From Verrucomicrobiota bacterium (GTDB lineage Bacteria > Verrucomicrobiota > Verrucomicrobiia > Limisphaerales > J093), in assembly GCA_027493615.1 (NCBI GenBank), contig JAOSKK010000039.1, positions 243,723-307,722 on the forward strand: a stretch of 64,000 nt of DNA, written 5' to 3'. A model generated the notes under the pieces. That model did no database searches, was not told the DNA's origin, and saw only the letters and a program-made list of their open reading frames with translations. Below are positions 45,090 to 54,902 of this stretch, piece by piece; within the stretch, counting starts at the first letter, position 1; each line of letters begins with the position of its first letter. The position numbers were made by a program, and so were the translations under genes.

Positions 45090-47258
45090 CGCGGCTTCAG
45101 GATCGCCCGGTAGTTGAAGCGGTCGTTGGGGGCGGCATCGCCGTTCAGAGTGAAATCGGTCCAGTCGTTGGCCACCAGGCAATGGTCGGCCCACTTGAAG
45201 TCGATCTGGGCGGGTGCGGTCCAGAGGCCGAGCGCGGACCAGGGCAACGCCAGCTCGACTTCGGTGGCGCCCCGCTGAAATTCGGCCGGGCCGGCCGCCT
45301 GCCAGGCATCGGCTGTGCGACGCTCAAGCCGGGCCGGTTCGGATGGTTGGTGCGGGGCCACCACGCGGAAATCGTAGCCGAGCCAGCCGTTGGTGGGGTT
45401 TGCGTCAACGTCGAGGAACAGGACGAGCCCATGGGGGTCGGCAGGCGGCAGGAACGGCGACTGGGCTCGCAGGTAGAACGCGACGCGCTCGCTGTCGAAG
45501 CTCACTTTCGCCGCGACCAGATCATTGCGGCCGGTCTGGTTTTCGTAGGTCACGGCCGGGTCCCAGCCGCGGTGCCGTCGGCGGACCGGATCTCCGCGGG
45601 TGTCGCGGAACTCGGGTTCCACGGCGTGCCAGTCGGCGAACTGGCCGTCCACGACGGTGGGGGCGGGTCGGACGGGCGGGGGCGGGCGCGCCCCTTTGTA
45701 ACGCCGGACATGGCTGACGAACTGGTAGTAGTAATCATCGCCGTGGCCACCGCGCATCGGCTCGATGTCGCGGCTGTGCTCCTGGTCGAACTGATCCACG
45801 AACATGACCGGGAGCCGGACGCCGTTGAACTCGGCGAACCGGCCGGCGATCCATTCGTTCCAGCCGGTGACGAAGACGAAACGGGGGTCCTCGGCGAGGG
45901 CGCGGGCCCATTGTTCGGCGACGTTCAGGCCCCAGCGCACGGTGTCGGGACGCGGGTCAGTGGCGCCCTCGTGGAAGCTGCGGCCGCGGGCGCCGGGCTC
46001 GCTCATGGAACCGAGCCGGTTCCCGACGGCATTCTGGCCCACCCCGACCGACATTTGTTCCTTCTGGCCCGCGGTGTTGGTGAACACGTGCTGCGGATAC
46101 ACCTCGAGCCAGCTCCACTGGTTGGGTCCGGTGGGTCCCTGGAAGTAGTCTGGCTGCGGCTTCCGGAACGTGAAGAACTCGCGGAGCCGACGGGTTTCCG
46201 GGCTCGCGGTCAGCAGGCGCAGCGTGCGGTCGCCGGGGGCGGGTTGGCCGTCGGCAAAAGCGGCGCCGTCGGAGAAGACATCGTCGGGATGACTCCACCA
46301 GCCGATGCGGCCGGAGGGTTCGGACATTTCAAGGTAGTAAGTGCCCGCGGGGAGGGGCGGGTCGAATTCGAGGAGACGCCATTCGTTGTCGCCCACGTTT
46401 TCACAGCGTTGCCGGGCAAGGCGCTCGCCCGCGGGCCCGTCGCGGAACAAGGACAAGGTCATGGCGGAACCCTTGGTGTTCCAGGTGGGGAAGCGTCCCC
46501 CGGCCTTCTCGACGGCGGCCGCGGTGGTGAAGGTCTGGCCGAGCGTGTGGCCGCGTTCGAGCGGCGCGGGGAGCTTCTGTTGATCATTGCCCGCGCGGTC
46601 GAGGATCAGGGCGGGATCGGCGAGGATGAGCGGCTTGCCCTCCCATCGGAACCAGAGGTCCGGGAACAGGCCGGGTTCGTAGAGGTCGCGCCAGAGCTCG
46701 CGGACGACCTTGGCGGGGTCCCAGAAGGGGGTGAGGGAAGGCCACGGCAGGGGGTGCGGTTGCCGGCGGCGCGGACTTCGGACCAGACGCGGAGGAGCGC
46801 CTGGTAATCGGCTTGGTAGGTGACTTGATTGGTGACGTCGAACACGACAACGTCCACGCCGGCGTCGGCGAGCATCTGGGCGTGTTTGCGCAGGACGCCT
46901 TCATCCTGGGTGAGGTAGTAGCCGAAGAGGGATTCGCCCCAGTGATGGGGGGCGTGCAAGGGACCCCAGAGCGGGCTGTCGGGCTTGGGCATGGCGGCGG
47001 GGTCCTGCGCCAGGATGCGGGTGACGTCATAGGGTCCGCCCTGGATGTGGGCCCCGTGCCAGAGGAAGTAGAAGAGCCCGACGGTGCGATCGGGGCGCGG
47101 GGTCCGACCTCGGCGGCGGTGGGGAGCGAGCGTCCAAGCGCGTCGGTCGCCACCCAGGTGTCGGGGGAGGTGATCGGGACCCAGCGGCGTTGCTGCGGGG
47201 AGATCTCCCCAACAGCCAGGAACGCCGTCGAAGCCGAGAGGCAGGCAGGCCAGTTCAT
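45086..47258 (-). CDS. Putative secreted glycoside-hydrolase-like protein with C-terminal CBM9-like domain, frameshifted
   Basis: A protein of about 720 residues spread over three frames. The N-terminal part (TSPDTWVATDALGRSLPTAA) and the next (SPLWGPLHAPHHWGESLFGY, MLADAGVDVVVFDVTNQVTY) resemble a TIM-barrel GH71/99-like family in which such a Trp/His-rich stretch is conserved. The following part has WLEVYPQHVFTNTAGQKEQM and FVFVTGWNEWIAGRFAEFNG. The C-terminus (DGQFADWHAVEPEFRDTRGD, LVLFLDVDANPTNGWLGYDF) is a CBM9/DOMON-like domain. Frameshifts lie near 47090-47100 and near 46740-46760. The family assignment is from remembered similarity; activity is unknown. Confidence 0.6.
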
Positions 47259-47403
47259 GGGACGAGTCGACGCGGATGGACGAGGTTGCGGTGGCGCAGC
47301 GTTCGGATGGAGCGGGAGGCAGTACGGCCCGGCCGGCCGCTTGAGGCGGCTTTCGTGTTGTGATCGGGCAAGAGGACAGTCATTTCAACCGGCGCACGCC
47401 GGA

Positions 47404-48651
47404 TCAGTTGAGCACACCCGCAGCGAACAAGGTCGCGAACTGCGGATTGCCACGCCACTCGCGCAGGGCGGGATGCTGATTGCCGGGGATCAGGTCGGTT
47501 TCGCCCGCGCTACCCTTGGCGAAGCAGAGCACCTGCTGGGGTTGCACGAGACTGAGGATTACCGGTGAGTGCGAGGCGAGCAGGACCTGGGCTGCATGAA
47601 CGGAGGAGAGTGACTGGAGCACGGGCTCGACGGCCCGGGGATGGATGCCGTTCTCCGGTTCCTCAATCAGGTAGATCCCGCTCAGTTCCGGCAGGTAAGC
47701 CGGAATGGTAAGCGCGAGCATCCTGAGCGTGCCGTCCGAAGCCATCCACGAGGGTGTCTGGAGACCGTTCTGGTGGTGCAGGAGAAGATAGGCGTGCTTG
47801 TCGTCTTCGCGCTGCTTCACCTCGATGTCCTTCAAGTCCGGCAGCGCCTCCTGAAGGTGACGCACCCAGGCCCGAAACCGCGTGGCATCCGCCGTGCGCA
47901 GATGTTCCACAACCCAGGGCAGATTCGATCCGTCGGGCTTGAACCGCCGTCCCCGCCCCGGTGGGCTGGCGGCCCGCAGCAGATGGCTCTTGAGAAAGAC
48001 GGGTTGGACTCCCTCGACAAGGAGGACCCGCAGCCAGTTGGCCACCGGGAAGGACACTTCGTCGGCCGGCAGGTTTCCCAGGGCCGACTTGCGGGGCCCC
48101 AGCTTGAATGAGGGATTGTAGGACTTGCCGGTTTCCGCATAGAAGTTGTCATTGCCGCCGGGGACCTTCTTGATGACCGACCGTGATCTTCGCGGCAATC
48201 GTGGCGGCATCAGGCTGGTGGGGGCAGGCAACGGCGCCGGAAACAGCTCGCGCTGCTTTGCTTCCAAAGGGAGAGGTTCGTTGAACGAGACTCGCTCTTC
48301 CAGCAGCGCGATCTCCGCCGAGCCGGGGTCGAGCCCCACGGCGACCTCGTACCGGATCGTGTGGAAGGGTCCACCCTCGATGTGCTGGCGGAGGCCCTCG
48401 GGGATCACCGCCTCAAGCGCCAGCTCAAACCGGTCTCCGGCTCTTCGCCACACCAAATCATGGAAGCTCTGCGCGCGTGACTGTACGGCTTGCTCCAGGC
48501 CCTCCGACACCAGCTCCCCCAGGAAGGCGATCACATCGAGGAACGTGCTCTTCCCGCTGGCGTTCGGCCCAACTAGAACGTGGAACGGCCCGAGGGGACA
48601 GTCCACCGCTCGCAGACAACGGTAGTTGAGGGCCTGGACGCGGGCGATCAT
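47404..48651 (-). CDS. RecF/SMC-like AAA ATPase, possible defence protein
   Basis: A 415-residue ABC-type ATPase. Walker A is GPNASGKST (28-36). A signature-like region and Walker B (IYLIEEPENGIHP, about 326-338) are present, followed by the H-loop LLASHSPVILS. It lacks a coiled coil of SMC length and a C-terminal Toprim nuclease, so it is not a full OLD protein. Similar stand-alone ATPases occur in phage-defence modules, usually with a partner nuclease gene. Here the start codon follows the aspS stop by one base, so it is co-transcribed with aspS. Downstream to 47259 there is no convincing partner gene. Confidence 0.8.
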   Translation of the reverse strand: MIARVQALNYRCLRAVDCPLGPFHVLVGPNASGKSTFLDVIAFLGELVSEGLEQAVQSRAQSFHDLVWRRAGDRFELALEAVIPEGLRQHIEGGPFHTIRYEVAVGLDPGSAEIALLEERVSFNEPLPLEAKQRELFPAPLPAPTSLMPPRLPRRSRSVIKKVPGGNDNFYAETGKSYNPSFKLGPRKSALGNLPADEVSFPVANWLRVLLVEGVQPVFLKSHLLRAASPPGRGRRFKPDGSNLPWVVEHLRTADATRFRAWVRHLQEALPDLKDIEVKQREDDKHAYLLLHHQNGLQTPSWMASDGTLRMLALTIPAYLPELSGIYLIEEPENGIHPRAVEPVLQSLSSVHAAQVLLASHSPVILSLVQPQQVLCFAKGSAGETDLIPGNQHPALREWRGNPQFATLFAAGVLN

Positions 48652-48652
48652 G

Positions 48653-50453
48653 CTAGTCCTTGCGGGCTACTTTGAGTTCGAGCCCCAGTTCCCGCAGTTG
48701 CTTCGGCTCCATCAGCCCGGGCGACTCGGTCATGAGGCAGGTGCCCTTGGCAGTCTTCGGGAAGGCGATGACGTCGCGGATGCTCGGGGTGCCGCACAGG
48801 ATGGCGATGAGCCGGTCGAAACCCAACGCGATGCCGCCATGCGGCGGGGCGCCGTAGCGGAAAGCCTCGAGCATGTACCCGAACCGGGCCTGCGCGGTCT
48901 CGGGCGGAATCTGCAGCACTTCTTCGAAGATGGTCTTCTGGACGTCCGGCTGGTGGATACGGATGGAGCCGCCGCCCAGTTCGACGCCGTTGACCACCAC
49001 GTCGTAGTGCTGGCCTCGCACCCGTTTGGGGTCAGTCCTCAGTAATGACACATCCTCAGCCACCGGCGCGGTGAACGGGTGGTGGCTCGAGTACCAGCGG
49101 TTCTGCTCGCGGTCGAAGCTCAGCAGCGGGAAGTCCACCACCCACAGGAAGTCGAAGCGGCCGGGGTCCAGGACCAGCTTGCCTTGGGCCTTGAGCACGT
49201 CGGCGGCGTAGAGCCGGATCTTGCCCAGGATTTCGCACGCGGTGAGCCATTCGCCCGCCGCAAAGAGCACCAGGTCGCCTTCCGCGATCCCGAGCTTCTG
49301 GGTCAGGGCGGCCTTCTCGGTCTCGCCGAAGAACTTCACGATCGGGGATTTCCACTCCCCGTTCTCGACCTTGATGAACGCGAGGCCCTTGGCGCCGAAG
49401 CTGGTGGCCAGGTCGGTCATGGCCTGGATCTGGCCCTGGGTGGCGCAGGCGAGGCCCTTGGCGTTGAGCGCCTTGACCACACCGCCGGCGGCGACGGCAC
49501 CGCTGAAGACCTTGAAGGGGCTGGCGCGGAACTCCTCGGTGAAGTCGGCCAGCTCCATGCCGAAACGCGTGTCCGGCTTGTCGATGCCGAAGCGATTGAG
49601 GGCGTCGGCGAAGCGCAGGCGCGGGAAGGGCGTGGGAATGTCACGGTCCAGGCCCACTTTCCAGACGCGCTGGAGGAGACCCTCGATGGTGGCGTAGAGA
49701 TCCTCGCGGTCGATGAACGACATCTCGACGTCGATCTGCGTGAACTCGAGCTGGCGGTCGGCGCGCTGGTCTTCGTCACGGAAACACCGGGCGATCTGGT
49801 AGTAACGTTCGACACCGGCGACCATCAGGATCTGCTTGAACTGCTGGGGCGATTGCGGCAGGGCGTAGGCCGTGCCGGGTTCGCGGCGGTTCGGGACCAG
49901 GAATTCGCGGGCGCCTTCCGGCGTGGACTTGAAGAGGATGGGGGTCTCGACCTCGAGGAAGCCTTGTTCGTCGAAGTAGGTCCGGGTGGCGGCGGCGACA
50001 CGGCTCCGGAGGCGCAGGTTGCGAAGCATCTCGGGTCGGCGCAGATCGAGGTAACGATGCTTGAGGCGCATCTCCTCGTTGACCCGGGCGGCGGCTTCCG
50101 GTTCGTCGATCTGGAAGGGCAGGGGATCAGCCAGGTTCAGCACCTCGAGCTCGCTGGCCATCACCTCGACCGTGCCGGTGGGGATCTTGGGGTTGTCCGT
50201 GCCCTCGGGGCGGCGGCGGACGGTGCCGGTGACGCGCACGACGCTTTCGGCGCGGAGCGCTTCGGCACGGCGGAAGACCTCGGGGGCAGGTCGGAGGGGT
50301 CGAACACGGCCTGCAGGTGCGGCCTTCACGGTCGCGGATGTCCACGAAGATGACCCCGCCGAGGTCGCGCCGGGAGTGGACCCAGCCGCAGAGGGTGGCG
50401 GTCTGCCCGAGATGCTCCGGGCGCAATTGGTTGCAGTGGTGCGTGCGTTTCAT
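48653..50453 (-). CDS. aspS: Aspartate-tRNA ligase, frameshifted near N-terminus
   Basis: Charges tRNA-Asp. The OB-fold (TATLCGWVHSRRDLGGVIFV, then DIRDREGR) and the class II catalytic domain are clear: FLVPNRREPGTAYALPQSPQ, YYQIARCFRDEDQRADRQLE, FTQIDVEMSFID, the bacterial GAD insert (about residues 310-420) and motif 3 (GGIALGFDRLIAILCGTPSI). Two single-base losses, near 50312-50317 and at GGGGG 50282-50286, separate the first 48 residues from the rest; restoring them gives about 600 residues, the normal bacterial size. The presence of the GAD domain is typical of bacterial AspRS. Confidence 0.95.
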
Positions 50454-50569
50454 GCGGAACAGGTGCCGGTCACCCGGGGTTGACAGGCCGGGGACTGGAA
50501 ACCCAAACGAGCGCGGATGTTGCGCAGGGGCGGGGGGCATTTCAAAGGCAAAGTTTCTGCCGCACCCAA

Positions 50570-50719
50570 GGGGTCAGCCCTTAATTTAATACTTAACGAA
50601 CGGGTGGCGCCTTGCTTGGTTCTCCGCGCCGCGCACGGCCCCTGCTGCCCGGCGGGGAACGGCTCCCGGCCGTGTTCGCCGGCAGGCAGCCGAAATGTTA
50701 AATGTTAAGATACGACCCC
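50570..50719. repeat. 150-base MITE-like element with GGGGTC ends
   Basis: The left end (GGGGTCAGCCCTTAATTTAA) and the right end (TTAAATGTTAAGATACGACC, then CC) are imperfect inverted repeats: both have GGGGTC at the tip and a TTAA-rich inner part. The centre is GC-rich with a possible hairpin (CCCCTGCTGCC/GGCGGGG). It resembles non-autonomous elements mobilised by IS200/REP-associated transposases. No transposase gene is nearby. It sits 65 bases before the GH127 gene. Confidence 0.65.
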
Positions 50720-50784
50720 AAACGGGTCCGGGGTTGCGTTTCCGGGGGGGTGTGGCAGAAGCAGCCATCGACCGAGCCCATGCC

Positions 50785-53214
50785 ATGAATCTGTGCCCCT
50801 TTTGCCGACCTAACCTCGCACTGACCGGCGTGGTGCTGGTCGCTCTGCTGGCCCCCACCATACCCGCGCTGGCCGCGGCCCCGACCCGCCAGCCTTACCT
50901 CGTCGCAGACCGGGTGGCGGATCGCCTTGCCCTGCTGGAGCCGGGGGCGGCGGAGCTGTCCGGCTTTTTGGGGGAACGGGTGCGGCTCAACACCGAGGCG
51001 CGGCTGGCACAGGTGGACCTGGAGCCTCTCCTGGCCGGGTTCCGCCAGAAACCGGGGAGTCATCCCTGGATCGGCGAACACATCGGCAAGTGGATGCACG
51101 CCGCGACGCTGGCCTGGGCGCAGTCGGGCCATCCGGAACTCGAGCGCAAGCTCCATTACGCCGCTGCCGAACTGGTGAAGGCCCAGGAGGCGGACGGTTA
51201 CCTGGGCACCTACGTTCCCGAACAGCGGTTCGGCCTCTACCCCGGCGCCGACTGGGACGTGTGGTCGCACAAGTACTGCCTCATCGGGCTGCTGACTTAC
51301 TACGAGTACACGGGCCAACCCGCGGCGCTCGAGTCTTGCCGGCGCGCGGCCGACCTGTTGCTCGCGACCTTCGGGCCCGGGAAGAAGAGCCTCCTGGCCG
51401 CCGGGACTCATGTGGGGATGGCAGCCACCAGCGTGCTGGAACCCATCGTGATCCTGTACCGGTTCACCGGGGATCCGCGCTATCTCGAGTTCGCCCGCTA
51501 CGTGGTCCAGTGCTGGGACGAGACCAATGGCCCGGCCATCCTGAAAACGTTGCTGCGCGAGAAGAACGTCCAGAAGACCGCCAACGCGAAGGCGTACGAG
51601 ATGCTGTCGAATCTCGTCGGCCTCTGCGAGCTGTATCGCGTCGCGGGAGACCCGGCGTATCTCGAAGCGACCCTGAACGCGTGGCAGGACATCGTGGCCA
51701 ATCGTCTGTACCTCACCGGCAGCGCCAGCCAGAGCGAGCATTTCCGGGGCGACCACGAGTTGCCCAACGGCGAAGGCGCCAACGTCGCCGAGACCTGCGT
51801 CACCACGACGTGGATTCAACTGAACCTGCAGTTGCTGCGGCTCACCGGCGAAGCGCGCTTCGGCCAGGAGCTGGAACGGACGTTCTACAACCATCTTGCC
51901 GCCGCCCAACACACCGCGGGCGCCGACTGGTGTTACTTCACGCCGCTCGAGGGGCGGAAGAACTACACGAAAGGCATCAATTGCTGTCACTCGAGCGGCC
52001 CGCGCGGGATGGCCTTGGTGCCGTCCGCGGCAGTCTTCACCTTCGGAACGGGAGCGGAAGCGGGCCTCGCCGTGAACCTGGCGGAGTTGAGCTCGATCGA
52101 AACCACCGTGGGTGGCCAACGCGTCGGGTTCAAGGTCGAGACCCGGTTCCCCGCCCAGGGGGCTTGGACGTTCACCTTCAGCCCGACGCAACCGGCGCGG
52201 TTCGCCCTTTGGATCCGCATTCCGGAGTGGGCCAACCCGGGGGCCGTGCAGGTGGAGGACGCGCAGGGGCGCGTGCAAAGCCGTGTGGCTTTCCCGCCCG
52301 CAGGGGACGCAGCGGAACGGCCCTCGCAAGACGCCGCGGCGGGTAGCCTGACCGACGGCTGGTGCAGCCTGCCAACCCGGCAGTGGCAACCAGGCGACCG
52401 TGTGCGGATGGGGACCGGTCTCTCACCCCGACTGATCGCAGGGGAGCACGGCAACGCGGGCAAGGCGGCCCGGGCGTGGGGCCCCTTCATCCTGGCTTAC
52501 GACACCACCGACAATCCGGATCAAGAAGCTCCGCGGGTGCTGGCTTTCGCGGACATGACCGCCTCGCCGCCGCTCCAGCTTGATCCGGGCCAGCCGGGCC
52601 GGGTGCGCTTCATCGCCGCGGTGCGCTCACCGCGGCGTCAGGAGGGCTGGAGAGCGGTGCTCCGGCCCTTCGCGGACGCGGGGGCCGACGGCGGGCAGTT
52701 CCGCGTGTGGCTGCGGGCGCCGGATGCCCCCCTGCTGCCGCCGAACCTGTCGCTGCTCGCGACGGGGATCGAGATGCGGTCCCGCCGCGGCAACGTGGAG
52801 GGTTCGATCGTGGACGGCGAGGTCGAGACGTTCGTGGTGACCTTCGACGGGCGCAAGGCGGACCAAGACTGGTATGCGGTGGCACTGCCAGGGCCAGGGC
52901 GAATGGGGCGATTTGTGTTTGTGCATGGCCGGACATTCCATGACGGGGGTTGGTTTGACACCACCGGGGGCAAACCGCGCCTGGAGGTGCAGCGCACCGC
53001 GGATGGTCCCTGGGAACGTGTGGCGCAGTTCGACGACTATCCCGCCACGACCGCCACGGATCCGGCAGGGCTCCGGGCCGGGCAAGCGTTCACGGTGCGG
53101 TTGACGACACCGGTCGAAGCGGTGGCGGTGCGGGTCGTGGGCCGTCCCGCCTGGGGCGACAACCCGAACCAGGCCTTCTCCTCGTGTGCTGAACTCGAGG
53201 CTTTTCCGGAATGA
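50785..53214 (+). CDS. Secreted GH127-like glycosidase (beta-L-arabinofuranosidase family)
   Basis: An 809-residue protein with an exported start (LALTGVVLVALLAPTIPALA). The (alpha/alpha)6 barrel of GH127/DUF1680 shows KWMHAATLAWAQSGHPELER, QEADGYLGTYVPEQRFG and WDVWSHKYCLIGLLTYYEYT. The catalytic metal/Cys site of the family appears complete: E336 and C338 in GANVAETCVTTT, and C400-C401 in INCCHSSGPRG. Members release beta-L-arabinofuranosides or related sugars. The C-terminal part is a beta-sandwich. The stop overlaps the next gene by four bases, so it opens an operon with a nucleotidyltransferase, a Cys/Gly-tailed protein and a radical SAM enzyme. Confidence 0.9.
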   Translation: MNLCPFCRPNLALTGVVLVALLAPTIPALAAAPTRQPYLVADRVADRLALLEPGAAELSGFLGERVRLNTEARLAQVDLEPLLAGFRQKPGSHPWIGEHIGKWMHAATLAWAQSGHPELERKLHYAAAELVKAQEADGYLGTYVPEQRFGLYPGADWDVWSHKYCLIGLLTYYEYTGQPAALESCRRAADLLLATFGPGKKSLLAAGTHVGMAATSVLEPIVILYRFTGDPRYLEFARYVVQCWDETNGPAILKTLLREKNVQKTANAKAYEMLSNLVGLCELYRVAGDPAYLEATLNAWQDIVANRLYLTGSASQSEHFRGDHELPNGEGANVAETCVTTTWIQLNLQLLRLTGEARFGQELERTFYNHLAAAQHTAGADWCYFTPLEGRKNYTKGINCCHSSGPRGMALVPSAAVFTFGTGAEAGLAVNLAELSSIETTVGGQRVGFKVETRFPAQGAWTFTFSPTQPARFALWIRIPEWANPGAVQVEDAQGRVQSRVAFPPAGDAAERPSQDAAAGSLTDGWCSLPTRQWQPGDRVRMGTGLSPRLIAGEHGNAGKAARAWGPFILAYDTTDNPDQEAPRVLAFADMTASPPLQLDPGQPGRVRFIAAVRSPRRQEGWRAVLRPFADAGADGGQFRVWLRAPDAPLLPPNLSLLATGIEMRSRRGNVEGSIVDGEVETFVVTFDGRKADQDWYAVALPGPGRMGRFVFVHGRTFHDGGWFDTTGGKPRLEVQRTADGPWERVAQFDDYPATTATDPAGLRAGQAFTVRLTTPVEAVAVRVVGRPAWGDNPNQAFSSCAELEAFPE

Positions 53215-53969
53215 TGCGCGGTGCGTCGCACGTTGCCGCGCGGGCGGCGGTTGCTCCCGATGCCGAAGGGGGTGCGCTGGAGCGCTGGTGTCCGCTGCTG
53301 GTGCGGGCGGTGGGTGAGCCATTGCAGGCGCTGGTGCTTTACGGCGGGCTGGCGAAGGGCGAATTCGTGCCGGGCCATTCAGACGTCAACGTCGCGGTGG
53401 TATTGCGGACGGTGACGATCGAGGTGTTGGAGCGGGCGGCACCGGTGCTGCAGCAGGGGGTGCATGAGTTCCGCCTGGCGGCGCTCCTGGTGACGGAGGA
53501 CGACTTGCGGGATACGGCGGACGTATTTCCCATCAAGTACCTGGACATGCAGCGGCATCACCGGCTGCTCTGGGGCGAGGACCCCTTCACGAAGGTCACG
53601 GTGGCCCGCCCGCAGCTCGTGCTGCGGTGTGAGCAGGAACTGCGCAATCTGTTGTTGCGGCTTCGGCAGGCTTACGTGACGCGTCTGCAACGCCCGGAAG
53701 GACTGCAGACCACGCTCAGCCATGCCGTTTCGTCGCTGCTGCTGAACCTCGGCGTGCTGGTCGAGTTGAAGACCGGCCAGCGTATCGCCACGAAGGAGGC
53801 GGTGCTGGACCACGTGAACGCGCTGGACCTGCCGCCGGAGCCGCTCCGGCGGGTGTGGGCGCTGAAGGCGGGCGAGCTGCACCTGGACACGCCGGCGCTG
53901 AAGACGCTGTACGGTGGATTCATGGAGGTGGTGCAAGCGGCGGCGGCGCTGGCCGCCCGGCTGGACTGA
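53211..53969 (+). CDS. Nucleotidyltransferase-fold protein with helical C-terminus
   Basis: A 252-residue protein. Residues about 45-70 (LVLYGGLAKGEFVPGHSDVN) match a nucleotidyltransferase G-G/S...SD.N motif, with Asp and Asn in place of the usual DxD. The C-terminal two thirds are helical (LRCEQELRNLLLRLRQAYVT, FMEVVQAAAALAARL) and may be HEPN-like. With a changed second acidic residue it may be a regulatory or inactive form. The start overlaps the GH127 stop (ATGATG), and the next gene begins nine bases after its stop. Confidence 0.65.
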   Translation: MMRGASHVAARAAVAPDAEGGALERWCPLLVRAVGEPLQALVLYGGLAKGEFVPGHSDVNVAVVLRTVTIEVLERAAPVLQQGVHEFRLAALLVTEDDLRDTADVFPIKYLDMQRHHRLLWGEDPFTKVTVARPQLVLRCEQELRNLLLRLRQAYVTRLQRPEGLQTTLSHAVSSLLLNLGVLVELKTGQRIATKEAVLDHVNALDLPPEPLRRVWALKAGELHLDTPALKTLYGGFMEVVQAAAALAARLD

Positions 53970-53978
53970 GGTGGCGCC

Positions 53979-54899
53979 ATGAGCGGCTGGCAGGACACCT
54001 TCATTGGCCGCATGCCCGGGCCGGAGTTCCTCGGTCTGTACGGGACCGTCATTGCGCTGCTCTTCGCCTGGGTGCGGTGGCGAGTGTGGGCGGCGGATCG
54101 CACGCTCGAGGTGGCGGCCCCGGATCCGCCGGAGGTTTGGGATCCGGTGGACCTGGCGTTTCTGCGCGGAGATGCCAACGAGGTGCTGCGCCTGGTTGTG
54201 GTCGAGTTGGTCCAGCGTGGGTACCTCGAGGTTCGGCAGGGCAAGTTCCTGGGCATGGTGACAAGCCAGCGGATCGCGCAGGCGGACCGTCCGCCGGCGG
54301 TGGAGCATCTCGGGCCCCTGCGGCGACGGGTCTTCGACTTTTTTCGGGACCCCGCGTGACGGGGCCGAGCTATTCCGGGACCGGGCGCTGGGTGGCTGGG
54401 TGCGGGGCATCTGCCAGGATGCGGAGCGGGGGTTCCGGGAGCAACTCCTGCTGTTGCCGCCGGAAGTCCGACGTGTGCGTCGCCGGAGCGCGTGGCTTGC
54501 GGCGGCGGTGGTGCTGGGTCTGGGCAGCTACAAGCTGGCCGTGGCCTGGGCGAACGGCCGGACGAACGTCGGTTTGCTGATCCTGCTCGGCACCGTGGGT
54601 GTCGCGGTGGTCACGGCGGGAAGCAGTCCGGGCCGGTTGAGTCGGCGGGGCCGGGCTTACGTGCAACGATTGCAGGAACGCTACCAGGGCCTGCGCGCGC
54701 GGTTGCGCAACCTCGATCAATCCGTCGATGACACCGGCCTGGTGTACGCCGTGGCGCTGTTCGGGTTCGCGGTTCTGGAGGGGACACCCTACGCTGGGTT
54801 GGCCGCGAGTTTCCGGCAGGCCAGTTCAGGTTCGGGCTGCGGCGGGGGCGGCTGTGGCGGGGGCGGCTGTGGCGGCGGTTGTGGGGGCTGCGGGGGTGA
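53979..54899 (+). CDS. TIGR04222-type membrane protein with Cys/Gly-rich tail, frameshifted
   Basis: A protein of about 306 residues. One N-terminal helix (FLGLYGTVIALLFAWVRWRV) is followed by a cytoplasmic winged-helix-like part (DANEVLRLVVVELVQRGYLE), two more helices (SAWLAAAVVLGLGSYKLAVA, GLLILLGTVGVAVVTAG) and a tail with five Cys separated by 4, 4, 3 and 2 Gly (starting SGSGCGGGGCGGGG). One frameshift in CCCC 54350-54353 joins the halves. A second, in GGGGG 54892-54896, would place a TGA at 54897-54899 right after the Gly/Cys tail; without it the frame runs to 54957. The tail looks like a modification or metal-binding segment, and the next gene is a radical SAM/SPASM enzyme. Confidence 0.75.
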
Positions 54900-54902
54900 G
54901 CC

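Noticed and set aside
47255..47393. Short minus-strand frame after the RecF-like ATPase as its partner gene
   Set aside because: Only 46 residues with no motif, no conservation signal visible, and it ends at the start of the GH-like gene.
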